A program made the position numbers and the translations under genes. Below are positions 40,137 through 46,195 of a stretch of 46,195 nt of DNA, piece by piece. This DNA is from JBCCKC01 sp039182435 (lineage in GTDB: Bacteria > Verrucomicrobiota > Verrucomicrobiia > Opitutales > Coraliomargaritaceae), in the NCBI GenBank assembly GCA_039182435.1, contig JBCDCC010000001.1:1-46195 (forward strand), in the 5' to 3' direction. A model generated the notes under the pieces. The model was not told where the DNA came from. It did not search any database and saw only the letters and a program-made list of their open reading frames with translations. How positions within the stretch are numbered: position 1 is the stretch's first letter; each line of letters opens with the position of its first letter.

Positions 40137-40742
40137 TTACTGTGCAATAGGGATAAAGATTGTCTGGCCTACCTGTAGATCACGAGCGGGGTTGGCGATT
40201 TTATTAGCGTTTTGGATATCCTTCACCGAGGAGCCAAAGTCCTTCGCGATCTTGCTCAATGTATCGCCGGAACGCACTACATACTTCTCTCCTGTTCGGG
40301 GAAAATCTTCAGAGAAACGAACTGGGGTGGTCACGTTCGGTGTGCTGTCGACCGCCTTGGCCACGATATTGATCGCGGTCTGTGTTTCCTTGGCCAGCGC
40401 ATCGATCTGGCGCGTGACTTCGGCCACAATCTGACGCTTTTGAGCCTCGTCTGCCTGACGATACTCGCTACGCAGAACCTCGATCGCAGAAGAGAGATTG
40501 GCGATCTGGGTCTGCGCATTTTGATTCGAATTCGCCGCGGCCACTTGCGCACGCAGGCGATCATTTTCACGCCGCATCTCCGCCATTTCCAAGCGAAGCG
40601 ATTTCATTTCCTGGGCGAGCAGACTGACATCCTGTTTTAAGCCGGCGACAGAGACACGCACATCGGATTGCGCGTGGAGGGGAATTTGGAAAAATGTAGC
40701 GACACCTATTACCCAAAGGGTCGAGCAAAGAAGCTTTATCAT
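40137..40742 (-). CDS. Secreted coiled-coil protein with LysM domain
   Basis: From ATG 40742 the protein has 201 residues: a signal peptide (MIKLLCSTLWVIGVATFFQI, cleavage after LHA), then a coiled coil (about 25-115, LKQDVSLLAQEMKSLRLEM, RRENDRLRAQVAAA), a spacer and a C-terminal LysM domain (YVVRSGDTLSKIAKDFG to VGQTIFIP). The LysM part should bind peptidoglycan while the coiled coil oligomerises, so a periplasmic cell-wall scaffold is likely. The longer ATG at 40772 would mask the signal peptide. It is divergent from lgt and precedes parB by 2 nt. Confidence 0.85.
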   Translation of the reverse strand: MIKLLCSTLWVIGVATFFQIPLHAQSDVRVSVAGLKQDVSLLAQEMKSLRLEMAEMRRENDRLRAQVAAANSNQNAQTQIANLSSAIEVLRSEYRQADEAQKRQIVAEVTRQIDALAKETQTAINIVAKAVDSTPNVTTPVRFSEDFPRTGEKYVVRSGDTLSKIAKDFGSSVKDIQNANKIANPARDLQVGQTIFIPIAQ

Positions 40743-40855
40743 ACAGGATTGAAGATTGAACCCACCTTCCAAAAGTCAAAGCCAGAAAGGAAGAAGCGCC
40801 AAGTTGTGGGTTGCCACAGGCGAACCGAGCCCATTCATAAGACCTCCAACGAACG

Positions 40856-41707
40856 ATGCAGACCTCCGCCGAATACTGGGTGCATGACCTGAGCCCCTTT
40901 CTCATACGATTTCCTGAGAATCCTATTGGGCTGGAAGGCATTCGCTACTATGGGCTCGCCTACATGCTCGGCTTTCTTGCCGCATGGTGGCTGCTCAAAG
41001 TCTACGACCAGCGCGGGAAATTTAGGATTAGCGCGGATGCCCGGGCGAATTTAATGACTGCCATCATCATAGGCGTGCTCGCAGGGGGCAGGCTCGGCTA
41101 CATGTTGCTCTATGATTTAGAAGCCTTTCTCAGCAACCCGCTGATCCTCTTCCGCGTCGATCAAGGGGGGATGGCGAGCCATGGTGGCTTTGTCGGAATC
41201 ATCGTCGCACTCTATTGGTTCTCCCGGAAGCAGGACTGTAAGTTCCTTGATCTGAGCGACGTTATCGTCACGATTGGGCCACTAGGTTTATTCTTGGGGC
41301 GGATCGCCAATTTCATTAACGGAGAACTCTGGGGCCGAGTCACCCATCTGAGCTGGGCCGTCATTTTCCCGGATAGCCCTAAAGCCTTTAACGAAAGCAC
41401 CATGCTCTACGGCCCAGAGCCGAGACATCCTTCGCAGCTCTATGAGGCCGCACTTGAGGGCGCCTTCATCTTTGGCTATCTCCAATGGCGCTATTGGAAA
41501 GCCCGCCCCCCAGTCGGTCAGTTGGCTGGAGAATTCCTCTTGGGCTACGGCGTCGCCCGCATCGTTTGCGAATCATTTCGAGAGCCCGACGCCACACTAA
41601 TCCTGGGACTAAGCCGCGGCCAGTTCTACTCCATCTTCATGGTGATCGCCGGCCTTGCTATCATCCGCTACACCCGCCAACAAGCGAAGCGAATCGCAAC
41701 TGCCTAG
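40856..41707 (+). CDS. lgt: Prolipoprotein diacylglyceryl transferase
   Basis: The 283-residue integral membrane protein has about seven helices and the Lgt motifs: IRYYGLAYMLGFLAAWW, GGRLGYMLLYD, GGMASHGGFVGII with the conserved His, and the signature GRIANFINGELWGRVT. HPSQLYEAALEG and REPD near the end are also conserved. It adds diacylglycerol to the lipobox cysteine of lipoproteins. Its TAG stop overlaps that of the convergent stress-protein gene in a shared CTAG. Confidence 0.95.
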   Translation: MQTSAEYWVHDLSPFLIRFPENPIGLEGIRYYGLAYMLGFLAAWWLLKVYDQRGKFRISADARANLMTAIIIGVLAGGRLGYMLLYDLEAFLSNPLILFRVDQGGMASHGGFVGIIVALYWFSRKQDCKFLDLSDVIVTIGPLGLFLGRIANFINGELWGRVTHLSWAVIFPDSPKAFNESTMLYGPEPRHPSQLYEAALEGAFIFGYLQWRYWKARPPVGQLAGEFLLGYGVARIVCESFREPDATLILGLSRGQFYSIFMVIAGLAIIRYTRQQAKRIATA

Positions 41708-42549
41708 CGGAAACAAAGCACAGGCACATGGCAACGCCGCAAGAGCTCAGTCGTGGTGCTACCGATAAAGAACTCTCGAATCCGGCTGTGACCATACGCC
41801 CCTGCGATCAGGAGATCGATCTTCTCACGCCTTACGTGGTTCGAGATCGCCGTTTCGACCACACCAGAAAGCATCTGATAAGTGGGATGGAGCGCGGCTT
41901 GGCGCATCAAGCCTTCCGCTTCCTTCAGCCGTTCGGCGGCCAAGTCCTCCTTCCCAGATTCAGCGACTGTAATCACATGCAAGCTCAGCGCCTTAAATAG
42001 CTCCTCGCGGGCCATAAAACAGATCGCTTTCTTCGAGCTTTCACCTCCATCGTAAGCGATGGCGACCCGATCCAAAGGCTTGAATTGCCGAGAGGTGACC
42101 AGACACGGCCGGGTCGCAGTGCGCACCACCTTTTCCAACATCGCGCCCAGGTGCTCGGTCGCAAAATTCACATTCTCCCCACGCTTCCCCAGAAGAATCA
42201 AATCCGCATTTTCGGAAAACTTCTCGATCCTATCGACCAGCATTCCGGTCTCGTGGCAGAAGGACACATTCGCCGCGACGCCCATTTCCTCAAAGATCTC
42301 AATCGCACTCGCTTTGACAAAAGCTGACTTCTGAGTCTCGACTTCCTCCATCTGGCTGACCATCCCTTCGAAGGGCTGAATGCCTAAACTGCCGCTCACA
42401 TCGGCCACAGCCGGGATCTCATACTGCCGGAGATCACTCACATAGAGCACCGAGACTGCCGCCCCCGTTTGCTTCGCCCACCAAGCGGCAAATCGACAAG
42501 ACTCCTGCGCGTAATTCGAACCATCTGTGCATACGAGTATCCTTTTCAT
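41704..42549 (-). CDS. Universal stress protein with two Usp domains
   Basis: From ATG 42549 the protein has 281 residues. Usp domain 1 (about 1-145) begins MKRILVCTDGSNYAQES and contains LLGKRGENVNFATEHLG; domain 2 (about 148-281) begins RVAIAYDGGESSKKAI and ends with GAYGHSRIREFFIGSTTTELL, the ATP-binding G-x2-G-x9-G-(S/T) motif. The first domain keeps only part of that motif. The tandem form suggests a pseudo-dimer. Role in stress tolerance is family-level only. A frame extension to 42624 looks non-coding. The stop overlaps lgt. Confidence 0.88.
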   Translation of the reverse strand: MKRILVCTDGSNYAQESCRFAAWWAKQTGAAVSVLYVSDLRQYEIPAVADVSGSLGIQPFEGMVSQMEEVETQKSAFVKASAIEIFEEMGVAANVSFCHETGMLVDRIEKFSENADLILLGKRGENVNFATEHLGAMLEKVVRTATRPCLVTSRQFKPLDRVAIAYDGGESSKKAICFMAREELFKALSLHVITVAESGKEDLAAERLKEAEGLMRQAALHPTYQMLSGVVETAISNHVRREKIDLLIAGAYGHSRIREFFIGSTTTELLRRCHVPVLCFR

Positions 42550-42640
42550 GGCGAGCCTTTCGTTCGGTTGAAGTGTGACATGGCGGTGCTTTCCAGCGAT
42601 GGATTTATCATAGCCATAAGTCACTCAACAGCAACAGAAA

Positions 42641-42668
42641 AAGCCGCGTCCAAAAACGGACGCGGCTT
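42641..42668 (-). terminator. Rho-independent terminator of glgC
   Basis: AAGCCGCGTCC pairs perfectly with GGACGCGGCTT over 11 bp around a six-base loop. On the minus strand it follows the glgC stop by 25 nt and runs into a T5 tract, as expected for a strong terminator. It separates glgC from the stress protein gene. Confidence 0.88.
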
Positions 42669-42693
42669 CACAAAAACAAGAGCAGAGCGGGCG

Positions 42694-43989
42694 CTATTTC
42701 GCCTTGATCACGGTGCCATCCGGCACCTCGACATCCTTGCAGACAATCAGCACTCCGTCGCGAATCGCGATATCCACATCCGGGCCAAAATTATCCGGCA
42801 TCCCTTCGGGATCGAGCACCACATTGTTACCAATACGCGCATTCTTATCGAGAATCGCATTCTTGATCAGACAATTCTTGCCGACTCCAATCTGCGGACC
42901 CGTATTACCATCACTGCCAAGTTCTTCGACCGTCTCGTAGCGGTCAGCCCCCATCATGACAACACTCTCTAGAGTCGATCCATCACGCACCACGGAACGC
43001 ACCCCGAGCGAGGTATGCCGCAGTGTGGCATCAGTTAAAATACATCCGTTGGCCATGACTGAACGCTCAATCTGACTGGAGTTGATCTTCGAGGCCGGAA
43101 GGAAACGCGCGTGCGTATAAATGATCGCCTCTTCATCAAAGAAGTTAAATGGCGGCACCGGTTCCGTCAGTCGGAGATTCGCCTCAAAGAAGGCCTTTAC
43201 CGTCCCGATATCTTCCCAGTAATCGTCAAAGACGTAGCTACACATCTTCGACTTACCCAACATGCTGGGAATGATCTCCTTACCGAAATCAGTCGTATCC
43301 GAGTCCAGAGCATCCTTCAGCACTTTGGCGTTGAAAACATAGATCCCCATCGATGCGAGGCAGTAGTCCCGATCCCCAGCATTCTTCATTTTACTGCGCA
43401 CACTCGGTCCGACAGATAGCCCTTGGATCATCTTAGGATCCTTCGGTTTCTCTACGAATTCCGTGATCTCCAAATTATCGTTGATCCGCATCAGACCGAG
43501 CCCCTCTGCCTCATCCAGAGCAATCGGCTTCGCCGTAATCGTCACATCCGCCCCCGACAAGTCGTGCTCAAGGACCACATCCTGCAAATCCATTCGGAAG
43601 AGCTGGTCGCCAGACAGAATCAGATAGAGATCACGATCCCCCATATCCCCGAAGTGGTGCATATTTTGGCGCACCGCATCCGCTGTGCCCTGATACCAAT
43701 CACTGCTGCCCTCCGTCTGCTCGGCCGAGAGGATATCCACAAAACCACCACCAAAAGGATCAAATTTGTAGGACTCCTGAATGTGGCGGTGAAGGGAAGC
43801 CGTATTAAATTGGCTCAAAACGTAAATCTGGTTCATCCCCGAGTTCAGGCAATTACTGATCGGGATATCGACTAAGCGATATTTGCCCGCCAACGGAACC
43901 GCCGGCTTACAACGCTCACGAGTCAGAGGGCTTAAGCGGGAACCACGACCACCGCCCATGATGATACAGATAATTTTACGTTTTTTCAT
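42694..43989 (-). CDS. glgC: Glucose-1-phosphate adenylyltransferase
   Basis: The 431-residue protein is ADP-glucose pyrophosphorylase. It starts with IIMGGGRGSRLSPLTRERCKPAVPLAGKYRLVDIPISN in pieces, the pyrophosphorylase and activator region; LILSGDQLFRMD carries the catalytic Asp; FVEKPKDPK is the Glc-1-P loop; DYWEDIGTVKAFFEANL leads to the C-terminal left-handed beta-helix. The sequence style (AVPLAGKYRL, SQFNTASLHRHI) is closer to the cyanobacterial/plant enzymes than to E. coli GlgC. It commits glucose to glycogen. Divergent from glmS over 71 nt. Confidence 0.95.
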   Translation of the reverse strand: MKKRKIICIIMGGGRGSRLSPLTRERCKPAVPLAGKYRLVDIPISNCLNSGMNQIYVLSQFNTASLHRHIQESYKFDPFGGGFVDILSAEQTEGSSDWYQGTADAVRQNMHHFGDMGDRDLYLILSGDQLFRMDLQDVVLEHDLSGADVTITAKPIALDEAEGLGLMRINDNLEITEFVEKPKDPKMIQGLSVGPSVRSKMKNAGDRDYCLASMGIYVFNAKVLKDALDSDTTDFGKEIIPSMLGKSKMCSYVFDDYWEDIGTVKAFFEANLRLTEPVPPFNFFDEEAIIYTHARFLPASKINSSQIERSVMANGCILTDATLRHTSLGVRSVVRDGSTLESVVMMGADRYETVEELGSDGNTGPQIGVGKNCLIKNAILDKNARIGNNVVLDPEGMPDNFGPDVDIAIRDGVLIVCKDVEVPDGTVIKAK

Positions 43990-44060
43990 TTGTGAAGGGT
44001 TGGAGACGAACGGCTATTTACCTTGATTCCTAGCACTGGTTTCCGCTGAATTGAAGCCTT

Positions 44061-45911
44061 ATGTGTGGAATAGTTGGATATGTTGGTCGTGATCGAGCAG
44101 GCAGCCTCAGGCTCGTGGGCCTGAAACGACTCGAATACCGTGGCTATGACTCTGCCGGGCTTACCCTTTTCAGGGAAAACGGCTTTCGTCAGGTCAGGCG
44201 AACGGGCCGCGTCGCCTCCCTCGAGGACGCGCTCGAAGAGACCGACATGATGGGCAACCTCGGCATCAGTCACACTCGCTGGGCCACTCACGGAGACGTC
44301 ACCGAAGCCAATGCGCACCCGCACCTGAGCAGCGATGGCAAGATCGCCCTCGTCCACAACGGCGTAATCGAGAACTACCTTGGGATGAAGAAATTCCTCA
44401 CCGAGAAAGGCTACACCTTTCAATCCGAGACCGATACCGAGGCACTCGCTAATCTGATAGCATACCACTTTGCCAAAGAAGAGAGCAGCAAGGGAAAAAA
44501 CCGCTTCCTCGAGGCCGTCCGTAAAAGCTTACAGCACGTCGAAGGCACCTACGGCATCGCCGTCATCTGCACCGAGCAACCCGATGAACTGATCGGTGCC
44601 CGCAAAGGCTCCCCCCTCATCGTCGGCATCGGCAAGGGCGAGAACCTGATCGCCAGCGACGTCAACGCCATCACCCACTGCACGCAGAACGTCATCTATC
44701 TCAACGATGGCGAAGTCGTGCACCTCGAGCGCGATGACTTTTCCATCTCGACCGTCAGCAGTAAGGACGTCGAGGCCGTGATCCACCAAGTCGATTGGGA
44801 CACCTCCGAAACTGAGCTGGGCGATTACCACCACTTCATGGAGAAGGAAATCTTCGAGCAGCCCACTGCGCTTGAGAATGGCATGCGCGGCCGCTTCTCC
44901 GATGACAGCAGCACCGCTGTCTTCGGCGGGCTCAACCTCACGCCTCAACAGCTCCGCCATATCGACCGCATCCTCTTTATCGCTTGCGGCACCGCTTGGC
45001 ACGCCTGCCTCGTCGCCGAGTATCTCATCGAGCGCTTCGCCCGCATCCCAGTTGAAGTCGAGTATGCCTCCGAATTTCGCTACCGGAATGCACCGCTCGA
45101 TAAAAACACCCTCGTCGTCGCGATCAGCCAATCCGGCGAAACCATAGACACCCTTGCCGCTCTCCGAGAAGCCAAACGAAAGGGCTACCGCACACTTTCC
45201 ATCAATAACAGCGTCGGCTCCACCATCGCCCGCGAATGTGACGGCGGCATCTATCAACACGCCGGCCCCGAGATCGGCGTCGCCTCGACCAAAGCCTTTA
45301 CTTCGCAAATCATGATTTGCGCCATGCTTGCCCTCTACCTCGGCCGGCTCCGCGACTTGAGCTACGGAGACGGCGTCGAGATCGTCCAAGCGCTCAAGGA
45401 CCTTCCGGATCAAGTCCGCGACATGCTCGGTCAAAGCGATAAGATCGCCAAGATCGCCAAGAAATACGCCCATTACGAAGACTGCCTTTTCCTCGGGCGT
45501 CAGCTCATGTTCCCCATCGCGCTGGAAGGTGCCCTCAAGCTGAAAGAGATTTCTTACATCCACGCCGAAGGCTACCCAGCCGCCGAGATGAAACACGGCC
45601 CCATCGCCCTGATCAGCGAGAAATGCCCCAGCGTCTTCCTCACCACCTCGGGTGAAATTTTCCATAAGAGCCTCGCAAACATTCAGGAAGTGCGCGCACG
45701 CAAAGGAAAGATCATCTGCATCGCCAACGACGATTGCGACGTGCCCCAGAACTTAATCGATGACATCATCTTCGTCCAGGACAGCCACGAGATCGTCAAA
45801 CCAATCCTCATGAGCATCCCCGTGCAGCTTCTCAGCTACTACGTCGCTCTCGAGCGCGGCTGTGACGTCGATAAGCCACGCAACCTCGCGAAGTCCGTCA
45901 CGGTCGAGTAA
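44061..45911 (+). CDS. glmS: Glutamine-fructose-6-phosphate aminotransferase
   Basis: The 616-residue protein starts MCGIVGYVGRDRAG with the N-terminal nucleophile Cys2 of the glutaminase domain, with RLEYRGYDSAGL and HTRWATHGDVTEANAHPH. Two SIS domains follow: CGTAWHACLVAEYLIE, ISQSGETIDTLAALREAK (sugar-phosphate site) and LGRQLMFPIALEGALKLKEISYIHAEGYPAAEMKHGPIALI, ending in NLAKSVTVE, the usual C-terminus. It makes glucosamine-6-phosphate for peptidoglycan and lipid A. No glmS ribozyme fits in the 71-nt upstream gap. Confidence 0.97.
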   Translation: MCGIVGYVGRDRAGSLRLVGLKRLEYRGYDSAGLTLFRENGFRQVRRTGRVASLEDALEETDMMGNLGISHTRWATHGDVTEANAHPHLSSDGKIALVHNGVIENYLGMKKFLTEKGYTFQSETDTEALANLIAYHFAKEESSKGKNRFLEAVRKSLQHVEGTYGIAVICTEQPDELIGARKGSPLIVGIGKGENLIASDVNAITHCTQNVIYLNDGEVVHLERDDFSISTVSSKDVEAVIHQVDWDTSETELGDYHHFMEKEIFEQPTALENGMRGRFSDDSSTAVFGGLNLTPQQLRHIDRILFIACGTAWHACLVAEYLIERFARIPVEVEYASEFRYRNAPLDKNTLVVAISQSGETIDTLAALREAKRKGYRTLSINNSVGSTIARECDGGIYQHAGPEIGVASTKAFTSQIMICAMLALYLGRLRDLSYGDGVEIVQALKDLPDQVRDMLGQSDKIAKIAKKYAHYEDCLFLGRQLMFPIALEGALKLKEISYIHAEGYPAAEMKHGPIALISEKCPSVFLTTSGEIFHKSLANIQEVRARKGKIICIANDDCDVPQNLIDDIIFVQDSHEIVKPILMSIPVQLLSYYVALERGCDVDKPRNLAKSVTVE

Positions 45912-46195
45912 GATCAAAGACACCTTTAGAAAAACAACTTTCGCCTCAAACACACTGACAGACTGTCTCACGCTCAAAGAAATCTGGGAAGCAGGCATCG
46001 TAGTTATCACCAACCTGAACGGTCAGGCAGAATTTCACTTTACGACCTAATCGAAGCATGAAACTCACCAAATCCGGGAACTTTAATGAAAATAAGTGCA
46101 CTATAAATAAGGTAAAAAGTCTATTTAAGCGTATTTAGGTGATTAAAGTTCTTTAATGCTTATTGACTTATATAAAAAACCATCCGAATTTTTGC
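45912..46195. other. AT-rich gene-free end of the window
   Basis: After glmS the sequence becomes AT-rich. It holds an inverted repeat ATTAAAG-TT-CTTTAAT (46142-46157) and a TTGACT at 46164-46169 that could be a -35 box of a gene beyond the window. A frame that continues to 46050 has no start of its own outside glmS. No gene is supported. Confidence 0.5.
46142..46157. repeat. Inverted repeat ATTAAAG-TT-CTTTAAT
   Basis: Perfect 7-bp arms with a two-base centre, 6 nt before a TTGACT box. It may be an operator for a gene starting just past the window. Confidence 0.4.

Noticed and set aside
43990..44060. glmS ribozyme or riboswitch before glmS
   Set aside because: The divergent gap is only 71 nt and shows no ribozyme core; too short for the known element.
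44529..45665. 378-codon open frame antisense to glmS
   Set aside because: Same shadow effect; glmS is fully intact with all catalytic motifs on the other strand.
45862..46050. 62-codon frame running past the glmS stop
   Set aside because: Its only ATG lies inside glmS and no start codon exists in the free part; composition is not convincing.

Overview
This window reads as a chromosomal, mostly housekeeping segment of a Gram-negative bacterium. The outer-membrane set (BamA, Skp/OmpH, LpxD, Lgt), a MenB for menaquinone synthesis, carboxynorspermidine decarboxylase, pseudopilins with the FTLIE signature, a leishmanolysin-like secreted zincin with a C-terminal Ig-like domain, and a near-complete absence of Shine-Dalgarno sites together suggest Verrucomicrobiota, most likely Opitutae/Puniceicoccales. 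This placement is inference from gene content; there is no rRNA or other marker here to prove it. I see no phage, insertion sequence, tRNA, rRNA or CRISPR array.

Layout. 46-1085 (minus): two pseudopilins, the first ending abnormally early at the window edge. 1218-2054 (minus): the tRNA hydroxylase TrhO. 2246-8049 (plus): DEAD-box helicase, AI-2E family permease, RNase PH, a small secreted EF-hand protein with a good terminator, and an ABC-F ATPase. 8064-13754 is the most accessory part: a secreted zincin (minus), a two-helix membrane protein with a degenerate Mrr-like domain (plus), a MEKHLA protein (plus), a family 1 glycosyltransferase and a PIN-PhoH ATPase (both minus). 13887-18946 (plus): rnc-mfd-PpiC/SurA-like foldase. 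19102-19712 (minus): a PIN/ribbon-helix-helix toxin-antitoxin pair with a tandem-repeat operator candidate. 20039-22060 (minus): menB and tgt. 22193-25142 (plus): ribH-nusB-ftsY-aroB, tightly packed.

25169-35870 (minus) is an eleven-gene co-directional block transcribed in the order rplY-pth-rpsF-ssb-rplI-dnaB-bamA-skp-lpxD-prs-htrA. It joins a translation/replication module to an outer-membrane biogenesis module. It lacks rpsR, which normally sits between ssb and rplI. 36064-38570 (plus): nspC, then a 47-residue single-helix protein whose stop overlaps the start of an orphan cNMP-binding-domain histidine kinase. 38650-40742 (minus): LysM coiled-coil protein, ParB with a lysine/alanine-rich N-terminal tail, EVE-domain protein. 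40856-45911: lgt (plus), a double-domain universal stress protein and glgC (minus, with a strong terminator), and glmS (plus). The last 284 bases are AT-rich and hold no supported gene.

No clearly new multi-gene system is present. The points most worth a second look are the TA operator, the missing rpsR, the 47-aa/kinase coupling, the degenerate membrane-bound Mrr domain, the tailed ParB, the two convergent pairs that share a CTAG stop overlap, and the lack of Shine-Dalgarno sites.
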